NCBI RefSeq assembly: GCF_003336665.1
Contig: NZ_QPIJ01000024.1
Coordinates: 1 to 56,348, forward strand
Direction of reading: 5' to 3'
DNA from: Vreelandella rituensis
GTDB lineage: Bacteria; Pseudomonadota; Gammaproteobacteria; Pseudomonadales; Halomonadaceae
Length of the DNA: 56,348 nt
Each line of letters opens with the position of its first letter. Position 1 is the first letter of the stretch. Shown here in pieces: positions 1 through 7,933 of this stretch. A program made the translations under genes and the position numbers. Below the pieces are notes generated by a model. The model was not told the origin of the DNA and searched no databases. It was given only the letters and a program-made list of their open reading frames with translations.

Positions 1-889
1 CAGTGGACTTCATTGCACCGAACAGTGCCCAGCGGGTGGCATTGACAGCGGTGGCATCCCGCAGCGGTAATTTGAGCTGGCGCTGGACGCGCTCAAGGCG
101 GACTTCCGCCGACAAGCCATTAACTTTGAGGCGTTTCTTGAGTCCCTTGTTGGTGGCAAAGAAATCAGCAAGCCACTGGCTGTCCTTGGCCTGGTTGCAG
201 TCGTGACAGGCGATGGTCAGGTTGGCCACCCGGCTAGAGCCGTCCCGAGATTTCGCTACCACATGCTCGATTTCCAGCGGTGTATCACCGGTGCCGCAGT
301 AGGTGCATTCCCGGCCCCATTTTTCCAGGAGGTATTCGCGCACCTCATAGCCCAGGAGCGTGCCTTGCTGGTACTCGACGCCGGAAATCTCGGGGTTTTC
401 CATCTTCTGCAGATCGAAACGCACCAGCTCCATGCTCAGGTGAGTCACCGGCGCCCAGCGGCACAGCTTGTCCACCCAGGCCATGGTCGTATCGACTCGG
501 TGTTGCAGGCTGGGTGGTAGCCAGCCCTTCTTGCGCGTGCGGTTATCAAAACGCGGCTGACGATAACGCAGGTTCTTGCTGCGACGCCGACGCCGAAAAC
601 CGGCACGTTGCTCCAAGGCTTGGCGAATCTGGAAGCCCCGATGCACCAACTGAAACAGGCAAAGCACATGGCGGGTTGCCGGTGCCTTTTCTTCCGTTGC
701 GTTGTTTTCCAGCCGCATCAGCGCCAGCCCGGTTTCCTTGCTGCCCGGATCGGCAGCCAGCAGGGTTGGCTGCAAGGTGCAGTCACTCAGGCACCGATCA
801 CGCAGGCGGATCACAAAAGGGGTCAGGTTCACCACCACCGCCCGACCACGCTCCAGCAACAGCCGTGCGCGTTTTTCGCTACACGGCAT
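1..889 (-). CDS. iscB: IscB RNA-guided endonuclease, N-terminal ~296 residues (runs off window start)
   Basis: The reading frame is open from an ATG at 889-887 to the window edge with no stop. It encodes the IscB layout: a short N-terminal PLMP-type segment starting MPCSEKRARLLLERGRAVV, RuvC-I (AADPGSKETG, Asp47), a bridge-helix-like arginine run (RRRRRSKNLRYR, ~100-111), RuvC-II (LSMELVRFD, Glu154) followed by the family-typical NPEISGVEYQQGTLLGYE stretch, then an HNH module with paired cysteines C195/C198 and C228/C231 and the motifs EIEHVV and NLTIACHDCNQAK. IscB proteins are ancestors of Cas9 that cut DNA guided by an omega RNA. RuvC-III and the C-terminal domain lie outside the window, so intactness is unknown. 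All catalytic residues in view are present. No TnpA gene is visible. The structured leader at 890-1165 supports the assignment. Confidence 0.93.
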   Translation of the reverse strand, partial: MPCSEKRARLLLERGRAVVVNLTPFVIRLRDRCLSDCTLQPTLLAADPGSKETGLALMRLENNATEEKAPATRHVLCLFQLVHRGFQIRQALEQRAGFRRRRRSKNLRYRQPRFDNRTRKKGWLPPSLQHRVDTTMAWVDKLCRWAPVTHLSMELVRFDLQKMENPEISGVEYQQGTLLGYEVREYLLEKWGRECTYCGTGDTPLEIEHVVAKSRDGSSRVANLTIACHDCNQAKDSQWLADFFATNKGLKKRLKVNGLSAEVRLERVQRQLKLPLRDATAVNATRWALFGAMKST

Positions 890-1165
890 CAATAGAACCC
901 TTACGGGCCTGGTGACGCAGGTCTTCCAGCCTGTCTCCCCTCGGGAATGTCTGCAACCGGCTCCTACCTTGCGGTAGCGATCAGAACCTTCGGCGCTTTA
1001 CCTTTCACCAGCGTGATCCTGACCTTCCAGAGCGCCGAACTGAGCGAAGCATTCGGCGGTGGGTCTTGACGACCTATTGCAAACGTAGCGGGTTGGCTAC
1101 CGCTTTCCCTGGTCAACCGGGCTTGTTGTCACAAGCCTCGTCCCTTCAGGGCTAGGTAGTTGACT
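890..1165 (-). ncRNA. Putative omega RNA (HEARO RNA) of the iscB element
   Basis: This non-coding stretch sits directly 5' of iscB on the same strand, where HEARO/omega RNAs lie. It is rich in hairpins (plus-strand positions): 1136-1156 (imperfect stem, TGAA loop on the minus strand), 1120-1137 (perfect 7-bp stem), 1085-1100 (GTAGC/GCTAC), 1033-1058 (CGCCGAA/TTCGGCG) and 964-977 (CTACC/GGTAG). Bases 989-996 can pair perfectly with 1032-1039, competing with the 1033-1058 stem. Length of about 275 nt fits the class. The scaffold 5' end is placed near 1165 by the start of the repeat-like hairpin region; the guide would be read from the flanking DNA just beyond it (about 1166-1195). Boundaries are approximate and no covariance model was run. 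Confidence 0.75.
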
Positions 1166-1174
1166 TTTGGGCTT

Positions 1175-2326
1175 TCACTCCGTTTCTGTTTCTGTTTCAG
1201 CTTCGCTGGTGGTTTGTTGCAGGGCGCTGAGTTCCAGTTGGGAAAACAGGCTGTCCTCATCGAAAGTAGGCGCGGCGGGCTTGGCAGGTTCCTGGACTAC
1301 GAGTAAAGACACAAGATCACCGCCAGGATTTTCGATGGCCTTGCGCACCTTGGCGTAATCCACGCTGACCTGAGCTTCTTCGGTGAGCTGAGCGATCATA
1401 TCCAGTGCTTCGATCAAAGGTTCGAAGTTGCCCACGTTCTCTTCCAGCTGAGGGAAGGATTGGCCATAAAGATTACCATCCGCCGACCAGCCCGCCTTGA
1501 AAGGGGCGTCGATCAGATTGACTTTCGTGCCGCTGGGCAGGCGCTCATAAAGTGACTCGATGTCTTCCGGGTACATGCGAATACAGCCACGGCTGACACG
1601 CATGCCTACTCCATCGGGTCGGTTGGTGCCATGAATCAGGTAGCTGGGCATATCCAGCAGTATCGCATGACGTCCCAGCGGGTTGTCTGGGCCGGCAGGG
1701 ACAATAGACGGGGCAGGTTCGCCTCGTTCAGCGGCTTCACGGCGCATGGAAGAGGGAGGCGCCCAGGCGGGGTCCTTGACCTTGATGGTGGTCTTGGTCA
1801 GACCTACGGGGGTGGCGAATTCATCACGGCCGACGCTGACTGGATAGCTTTCCACGATGTCGGGGTTATCGGCCGGATAGTAATAAAGGCGCAACTCCGA
1901 CAAATTGATCACGACCCCTTCACGCGGTGCGGGGGGCAGGATGTATTGCGCAGGAATGACCACCTCGGTGCCGAGCCCTGGGACCCAGAGACTCACATCC
2001 GGATTGGCCATGCGTATCTCTTCATAACCGATGTTGTGGCGTCTGGCGATATCAATCAATGTCTCTTCCGGGTCTTTCACGGTGATAGCGTAGCGTTCAC
2101 CAATGACCGCGCCGTTTTCCGGTAACTTGAAGTGACCACGCGGCAGCTCATCGGGTGAGACAGCTTCCATAGCGCTTTTCTGGGCATCTTGGGTGATGGT
2201 GGGTGTATCAGCATCTTCGCTGCTTTCACTGGGCGTTTGTGCGCCAACCGGTTGGGCCAGGCTGGCGACAAGCATTACGGCAAGGCTGGTATAGCCCCAG
2301 TGAGTGAGGATATAAGGTGTCTTCAT
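1175..2326 (-). CDS. L,D-transpeptidase with LysM domain (ErfK/YbiS family)
   Basis: Predicted periplasmic peptidoglycan cross-linking or lipoprotein-anchoring enzyme of 383 residues. From the chosen start it has a signal peptide ending near AQPVGAQ, a LysM-like region (YAITVKDPEETLIDIARRHN to VVIPAQYI) and a YkuD catalytic domain with the signature HGTN plus SRGCIRM that carries the catalytic cysteine. The C-terminus is an acidic hexanucleotide-encoded tail ending ETETETE. An in-frame ATG at 2380 would add 18 residues; I prefer 2326 because it places the signal peptide at the N-terminus, although the ribosome binding site is weak. A five-codon mini-ORF with a strong Shine-Dalgarno lies upstream at 2384-2401. 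The stop codon lies 9 bases from the iscB element. Confidence 0.85.
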   Translation of the reverse strand: MKTPYILTHWGYTSLAVMLVASLAQPVGAQTPSESSEDADTPTITQDAQKSAMEAVSPDELPRGHFKLPENGAVIGERYAITVKDPEETLIDIARRHNIGYEEIRMANPDVSLWVPGLGTEVVIPAQYILPPAPREGVVINLSELRLYYYPADNPDIVESYPVSVGRDEFATPVGLTKTTIKVKDPAWAPPSSMRREAAERGEPAPSIVPAGPDNPLGRHAILLDMPSYLIHGTNRPDGVGMRVSRGCIRMYPEDIESLYERLPSGTKVNLIDAPFKAGWSADGNLYGQSFPQLEENVGNFEPLIEALDMIAQLTEEAQVSVDYAKVRKAIENPGGDLVSLLVVQEPAKPAAPTFDEDSLFSQLELSALQQTTSEAETETETE

Positions 2327-2383
2327 TGGTTTGCGCGAGATCCACCGGCTTTTCTTGCCGGGAAAGAGATGGCGGGGCATGCG

Positions 2384-2401
2384 TCAGCACACCCTGGCCA
2401 T
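2384..2401 (-). other. Possible five-codon leader ORF upstream of the L,D-transpeptidase
   Basis: On the minus strand a strong Shine-Dalgarno (AAGGAGGA) precedes ATG GCC AGG GTG TGC TGA. Three bases after this stop comes ATG 2380, in frame with the transpeptidase. The arrangement would allow re-initiation and a longer protein, or may be fortuitous. Confidence 0.3.
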
Positions 2402-2513
2402 GCTTCCCGCTCCTCCTTGCGTGTATGAATGAATGCCCTTGCGGGCCTTATGAGACGGTCCAGAGTCTGCAGCGTTCTGGCCACCGCTATATGGGACAAG
2501 TTTGCCCGAGGGG

Positions 2514-5500
2514 TCAGGCCACCGCTACTTTTTGATTCAGCCGATCGAGTAATTGTTCCACAGCGGTAAAGCGTGCCTCGGTGGTTTCCATGGGAATTTC
2601 AAAACGTAACGTATCGGCACCGTCCAGCCGGTAATGCTGAGGCGCTTTCTGGATCAGATTGACCAGGGTCAAAGGGTCCACCTGGGTATGAGGCTCAAAA
2701 ATAACCCGTCCTCGCGTTTCCCCAGCTTCGAGACGAGAAACCCCCAATTGTTCGGCCTTGTGGCGCAGCCGAGTTTGGCGCATCAGGGTTTTGACAGGTG
2801 TAGGCAGCAGGCCGAAACGGTCGATCAGCTCGACCTGAAGTTCCCTAAGTTGGGCATCGTTATCACTACTGGCGATACGCTTGTACATCACCAGCCGTTG
2901 CTGAACGTCATGAATATAGTCGTCGGGAATCAGGGCGGGTAAGTTGAGGCTGATTTCCACCCCGGCGCTGAAGGGCGCATCGATGTTGGGTGTCTTGCCG
3001 GCCCGGATAGCTTTCACCGCTCGATCCAGCATTTCCATGTAAAGCGTGTAGCCGATGGTTTCCATCTGGCCGCTTTGCTCATCGCCCAACAGTTCCCCGG
3101 CACCCCGAATTTCCATGTCGTGGCTGGCAAGCGTGAAGCCGGCGCCGAGGTCATCTGAGGCACTGATGGCTTCCAGCCGCTTGATGGCGTCACGCGTCAT
3201 GGCTTTGGGGGGCGGAGTCAGTAAATAGGCGTAGGCTTGATGGTGGCTGCGCCCGACCCGGCCACGTAGCTGATGAAGCTGGGCTAGGCCGAATTTATCC
3301 GCTCGTTCGATCAGGATGGTATTGGCAGTAGGTACATCGATACCGGTTTCGATAATGGTCGAACACACCAGGACGTTAAAACGGCGATGATAAAAATCCG
3401 ACATGACGCGTTCCAGGCTGCGCTCGGGCAGCTGGCCGTGAGCCACCGCAACGCGCGCGTCCGGCACCAGATCACGAATTTTCTCGGCGGCGTTTTCAAT
3501 CGTCTTGACTTCATTATGCAGAAAGTAGACCTGACCGCCGCGCAACAACTCACGTAACAGTGCTTCCTTGATCACGGCGTCGTCACGTTGCTGGACGAAC
3601 GTCTTGACGGAAAGGCGTCGGGCGGGGGGGGTCGCAATGATGGAAAGATCGCGAATGCCGCTCATGGCCATGTTCAGGGTGCGCGGAATCGGCGTGGCCG
3701 TCAGGGTGAGAATATCCACTTCGGCACGTAGGGTTTTCAGCTTTTCCTTCTGCGTCACTCCGAAACGGTGTTCTTCATCGATGATCAATAGCCCCATCTT
3801 GGGCAGCTCGACACTCTTGGAGAGCAGCTTATGGGTACCGATCACGATATCGGTTTGCCCATTCTTGATCCGCTCAAGGGCCTTGTTCATGTCCTTGCCG
3901 CCGGTGAAGCGGGAGATCAGTTCAAGATTGACGGCGGTATCGGCAAAGCGATCACGGAAATTCTCGAAATGCTGGCGCGCCAGCAGCGTGGTGGGCACCA
4001 GTACCACCACTTGACGACCCGACTGTACCGCGAGAAAGGCGGCACGCATGGCGACTTCGGTCTTGCCGAAGCCGACATCACCGCACACCACGCGATCCAT
4101 GGGTTGCGGTGAGGTCATGTCCTGGATGACCGCTTCGATAGCGGCGTGTTGGTCGGGCGTTTCCTCGAAAGGAAAACTGGTGGCAAAGCGGACGTACTCT
4201 TCTCCAGGAGCTTCGTAAACGACCCCTTGCTGTGCTTCGCGGCGGGCGTAAACGTCCAGCAGTTCGGCAGCAGTATCACGAATTTTTTCAGCGGCTTTCT
4301 TGCGCGCCTTTTCCCATTGTTCCGAGCCGAGCCTGTGGAGTGGCGCCAACTCATCGTCGGCGCCCGCGTAGCGCGAAATCAGGTGAAGGCTGTCGACCGG
4401 TACATAAAGTTTGGCTTCGTCGGCATACGCCAGGGCAAGAAACTCGGCGGCCTGGCCGCCGGTTTCCAGCGTTTCCAAGCCTAGATAACGCCCCACGCCG
4501 TGAGCTTGATGGACCACCGGTGCGCCAGGGCGAAGCTCTGAAAGATGGCGCACGGCGAAGGCATTGTCATCGGTGGTTTTCTCTCGCCGACGGCTCTGGC
4601 GTACCACGTCACCGAACAGTTCGGTTTCGCTGATAACGGCGATATCGGGCGATTCAAGCCATAACCCGCTATCGATCTGACCTTCGGTAATCGCGAGCGG
4701 GCTTTCGCTTTCCAGAAACTGAGCGAACGAGTCGACGTGAGGTAGCCTTAAATGCAAAGGCGCCAAGGTTTCTTCCAGTGCTTCACGACGTCCTCGCGAT
4801 TCTGCAACGAACAGGGCGCGTGTCTTGGGGTGTTCTTCTAGAAAAGCGTGTAATGCAGCAAGGGGCGCCTTGGCGCGAGCGTTGATAGCGACTTGCGGGG
4901 GCATTTTTGCCGCAGGGGACCGGGCATGGCGGTTTTGGGTATCCTGGGTCAGCTCGATACGAGGGCGCAGCTTGATTTCGGCAAAAACCTCACTGACCGG
5001 CAAAAATGCACGATGTGGTGGCAATAAGGGGCGAGTGGGATCGACGCCCAGGTTGGCATAGCGGTTTTCGATCGATAGCCAGTGGTGCTCGGCGGCCTCG
5101 AACACGCCGGGGAGTAACGCGACGCGAGTGCCGGTGGTGAGATGTTCGAACAACGAGGCTGTCTGCTCGAAAAACAGTGGTAAATAATGTTCAAGACCGG
5201 GAGAGGGAATGCCTTTGCGGGCGTCGTTATACAATGGGCATTGCCGAGGGTCGACATCGAATAGCGTTTCAAAGTTTTCCCGAAAGCAAGCGATGGCGCT
5301 GCGGGAAAGTGAGTATTCCTGAGCAGGCAACAACTCGAGACGCTCGATCTTGTCGGTGGAGCGTTGTGTGCCGGGATCGAAATAACGCAGGGTGTCGATT
5401 TCATCGTCGAACAGATCGATACGGATCGGCTGTTCGCTGCCCATGGGGTAGAGGTCTATCAAGGCGCCGCGCAGGGCATATTCGCCGGGCTCATAGACGG

Positions 5501-5963
5501 TTTCCACTGCACGATAACCGGCGCGGGAAAGGGATTCGCGAAAGTGCTCGCGGTTGAGCTCGGTGCCTACCTCGAGCTGCAGGACGCGCCCGGCGATATA
5601 GTCGACCGGCGGCAGGCGTTGCATCAGGGTATTGATGGGGACCAGTACAATGCCGCGCACGCCATCCTGGAGCTGGCGCAGGGTTCTCAGACGTGCCGAA
5701 ACGATGTCCTGATGGGGCGAAAAGCTGTCGTAGGGCAGGATTTCCCAATCAGGAAAAGGCAACACCGGAACCTGGCTGTAAAATGCCAGGTCCTGCTCAA
5801 GCCGCTGAGTGCTGGCGGTGTCCGGCGTGATCACCAGTAACGGCCCTGACTGTGCCGCACGGGCCAGGCCCAAGGCGGTGGCACTGCCCGGAGGGGCGTG
5901 CCAATACAAGGTGTCACGGCTGCCTTGGGGTTCAGGCGGTTGGAGCAAAGAGAATGTCGTCAT
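2514..5963 (-). CDS. mfd: Transcription-repair coupling factor Mfd
   Basis: SF2 translocase that removes RNA polymerase stalled at lesions and recruits UvrA. The 1149-residue product matches the E. coli length (~1148). It has the UvrB-like N-terminal region (ILPYDSFSPHQDIVSARL), an RNA-polymerase-interacting domain (PVVHQAHGVGRYLGLE), Walker A (GDVGFGKTE), the DEEH box (IIDEEHRFGV), helicase motifs (TLTATPIPRTL; TTIIETGID equivalent as STIIETGIDVP; HQLRGRVGRS) and the TRCF C-terminal domain. An alternative GTG at 6008 would add 15 residues; ATG 5963 better matches the family N-terminus. It is transcribed divergently from gap, as in Pseudomonas. Confidence 0.97.
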   Translation of the reverse strand: MTTFSLLQPPEPQGSRDTLYWHAPPGSATALGLARAAQSGPLLVITPDTASTQRLEQDLAFYSQVPVLPFPDWEILPYDSFSPHQDIVSARLRTLRQLQDGVRGIVLVPINTLMQRLPPVDYIAGRVLQLEVGTELNREHFRESLSRAGYRAVETVYEPGEYALRGALIDLYPMGSEQPIRIDLFDDEIDTLRYFDPGTQRSTDKIERLELLPAQEYSLSRSAIACFRENFETLFDVDPRQCPLYNDARKGIPSPGLEHYLPLFFEQTASLFEHLTTGTRVALLPGVFEAAEHHWLSIENRYANLGVDPTRPLLPPHRAFLPVSEVFAEIKLRPRIELTQDTQNRHARSPAAKMPPQVAINARAKAPLAALHAFLEEHPKTRALFVAESRGRREALEETLAPLHLRLPHVDSFAQFLESESPLAITEGQIDSGLWLESPDIAVISETELFGDVVRQSRRREKTTDDNAFAVRHLSELRPGAPVVHQAHGVGRYLGLETLETGGQAAEFLALAYADEAKLYVPVDSLHLISRYAGADDELAPLHRLGSEQWEKARKKAAEKIRDTAAELLDVYARREAQQGVVYEAPGEEYVRFATSFPFEETPDQHAAIEAVIQDMTSPQPMDRVVCGDVGFGKTEVAMRAAFLAVQSGRQVVVLVPTTLLARQHFENFRDRFADTAVNLELISRFTGGKDMNKALERIKNGQTDIVIGTHKLLSKSVELPKMGLLIIDEEHRFGVTQKEKLKTLRAEVDILTLTATPIPRTLNMAMSGIRDLSIIATPPARRLSVKTFVQQRDDAVIKEALLRELLRGGQVYFLHNEVKTIENAAEKIRDLVPDARVAVAHGQLPERSLERVMSDFYHRRFNVLVCSTIIETGIDVPTANTILIERADKFGLAQLHQLRGRVGRSHHQAYAYLLTPPPKAMTRDAIKRLEAISASDDLGAGFTLASHDMEIRGAGELLGDEQSGQMETIGYTLYMEMLDRAVKAIRAGKTPNIDAPFSAGVEISLNLPALIPDDYIHDVQQRLVMYKRIASSDNDAQLRELQVELIDRFGLLPTPVKTLMRQTRLRHKAEQLGVSRLEAGETRGRVIFEPHTQVDPLTLVNLIQKAPQHYRLDGADTLRFEIPMETTEARFTAVEQLLDRLNQKVAVA

Positions 5964-6186
5964 GATGGCAGTATCGGCTTGCGCTGAAACGGAGAGGTGA
6001 TGATACACGATGGAGGCTTTTACGGCAGGGCGGGCGTGAATCGTAGGGAATTCGCTTGCCCAAAGGACGTTTGTGTAATCCCCCTACATGGGCTGCGACT
6101 ATCCAGCGATTGCGGCTTGGGCATCTGGCCGGGATAATGGATACTAACTACGTTACTTACTCTTCATTTGAACAAAGAGGCCGCAA

Positions 6187-7650
6187 GTGAGTCAGCAAAC
6201 TCTCGACAACGTTTTTCAGGAATGGCAAAGCAACGAAGCACTGGCTGAGCAGATGGTTCCCCTGTTGGGTCGACTATATCGCCAGAATAATATCGTCGCC
6301 ACCATATTTGGGCGTTCGCTGATCAATAGGTCGGTCATTCGTATCCTCAAGAATCATCGCTTTGTGCGCAAGGTGGAAGGTACCGATCTTTCCGTTCAGG
6401 ATACCTACCCGATCATCAAGGCAATGAGCGAGCTTAACCTCGGTCCGGCGCACGTCGATGTCGGCAAGCTCGGGGTCGCCTTCAAGAACCAGGGCGGCGG
6501 CGATGTAGAAGCTTTCTTGCGCAAGGAGCTTCACGAGATCATCGATGGCTACCGCCCGGGTGCCAGCACCGGCGAGCCGAAAGATGTAGTGCTTTACGGC
6601 TTTGGGCGTATCGGCCGCTTGCTGGCGCGGATCATGGTGGATAAGGCCGGAGGCGGTAACCTACTGCGTTTGCGTGCCATCGTGGTGCGTGGCCGAGGCG
6701 ATGTGGCAAAGGATCTGGAAAAACGGGCCAGCCTGTTGCGCCGTGATTCCGTGCATGGAGCCTTTAACGGCACCATCAGCATGGATGCGGAGGCGCGCAC
6801 GCTCACGGTCAACGGTAATGTTGTCCAAGTGATTTACGCCAATTCTCCCAGCGAGATCGATTATACCGATTACGGTATCGACAATGCCGTGGTGGTGGAT
6901 AACACCGGCATGTGGCGTGATGAAGCCGGCCTGGGACAGCACCTCGAATGTAAAGGTGTTTCCAAGGCATTGCTGACGGCGCCAGGCAAGGGCGATATCA
7001 AGAATATCGTTTTTGGTATCAATCACGGCGACATCAGTGAAGACGATCGTATCCTGTCAGCGGCCTCTTGTACGACCAATGCTATCGTCCCGGTACTCAA
7101 GGTATTGAACGATGAGTATGGCGTGGTCACGGGGCACGTGGAAACCGTTCACGCCTATACCAACGATCAGAACCTGATAGATAACTATCATAAGGGTGAC
7201 CGTCGTGGCCGTAGTGCGGCGCTGAATATGGTGTTGACCGAAACCGGTGCGGCCAGTGCGGCGGCCAAGGCTTTGCCGGAGCTTGCCGGCAAGCTGACGG
7301 GTAATGCCATCCGGGTGCCGATCCCCAACGTGTCGATGGCGATACTCAATCTGACCCTGGAAAAAGGCACCGATGTCGAAGGGCTCAACGACTATCTGCG
7401 CCGTATGTCGATTGATTCGGCCTATCAGAAGCAGATTGATTTCGTGGATTCCACAGAAGTCGTCTCCTCGGATTTCGTGGGGAACCGTCATGCGGGTATC
7501 GTCGATGCCAAGGCCACCATTACCAATGGTAATCATGCCGTCGTTTATGTGTGGTACGACAACGAATTTGGTTATAGCTGCCAAGTGGTCCGTATCCTTC
7601 AGCAGATGTCCAATGTAAGTTTCCTGAAATTGCCACGAGCCGCGGTCTGA
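6187..7650 (+). CDS. gap: Glyceraldehyde-3-phosphate dehydrogenase, long N-terminal-extended type
   Basis: NAD(P)-dependent GAPDH of 487 residues. The first ~125 residues are an extension absent from the classical ~335-residue enzyme. The core then starts with the nucleotide-binding motif VLYGFGRIGR, carries the active-site motif AASCTTNAI (Cys295) and continues through the typical C-terminal catalytic domain ending VWYDNEFGYSCQVV. The start is GTG, chosen because AAAGAGG lies six bases upstream and the N-terminus matches the extended family seen beside mfd and nqr in Pseudomonas (PA3001 type). Whether it works in glycolysis or gluconeogenesis cannot be read from sequence. A strong terminator follows. 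Confidence 0.93.
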   Translation: MSQQTLDNVFQEWQSNEALAEQMVPLLGRLYRQNNIVATIFGRSLINRSVIRILKNHRFVRKVEGTDLSVQDTYPIIKAMSELNLGPAHVDVGKLGVAFKNQGGGDVEAFLRKELHEIIDGYRPGASTGEPKDVVLYGFGRIGRLLARIMVDKAGGGNLLRLRAIVVRGRGDVAKDLEKRASLLRRDSVHGAFNGTISMDAEARTLTVNGNVVQVIYANSPSEIDYTDYGIDNAVVVDNTGMWRDEAGLGQHLECKGVSKALLTAPGKGDIKNIVFGINHGDISEDDRILSAASCTTNAIVPVLKVLNDEYGVVTGHVETVHAYTNDQNLIDNYHKGDRRGRSAALNMVLTETGAASAAAKALPELAGKLTGNAIRVPIPNVSMAILNLTLEKGTDVEGLNDYLRRMSIDSAYQKQIDFVDSTEVVSSDFVGNRHAGIVDAKATITNGNHAVVYVWYDNEFGYSCQVVRILQQMSNVSFLKLPRAAV

Positions 7651-7695
7651 GTAGGTTTGTGCCCTCATTTCAAGGGTATGTAGCAGTAGATAAAT

Positions 7696-7727
7696 GCACG
7701 CCACCCAAGGGTGGCGTGCTTTTTTTT
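7696..7727 (+). terminator. Rho-independent terminator of gap
   Basis: Perfect 10-bp stem (GCACGCCACC / GGTGGCGTGC) with a CAAG loop, followed by eight T residues. Confidence 0.93.
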
Positions 7728-7772
7728 AAGCTGAACGCTGCGATATAGCACTTTTGGCGACCCCTTGGGATG

Positions 7773-7801
7773 TGGTCATTGGACGCGCTTATCTTTATAA
7801 T
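7773..7801 (+). promoter_or_regulatory. Candidate sigma70 promoter for the nqr operon
   Basis: A perfect TATAAT at 7796-7801 is spaced 17 bases from TGGTCA (4 of 6 matches to the -35 consensus). It lies after the gap terminator and leaves a leader of about 125 nt before nqrA. Confidence 0.5.
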
Positions 7802-7824
7802 ACGATGGATTTTTCGGGGTGGTT

Positions 7825-7893
7825 CGAGCGGGGCTCGGGCTGAACTTGTAACAATCTTTAGAAATAAACCAAGAATTCGAATTGATTCGAATT
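7825..7893 (+). promoter_or_regulatory. nqr leader with hairpin and AATTCGAA palindrome
   Basis: The leader contains a small hairpin (CGAGC/GCTCG, 7825-7837) and a perfect inverted repeat AATTCGAA-TTGA-TTCGAATT at 7874-7893, 40 bases before nqrA. It could be a regulator site or an RNA hairpin; I recognise no specific regulator. Confidence 0.4.
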
Positions 7894-7933
7894 TCTCACC
7901 TTCGTATATCCGATCCATCAACTGGGCGAGACT

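Noticed and set aside
3..977. Overlapping plus-strand frames opposite the iscB gene and its leader
   Set aside because: The opposite strand carries a clear IscB with catalytic motifs; the plus-strand translations have no domain and arginine/alanine-rich composition typical of shadows.
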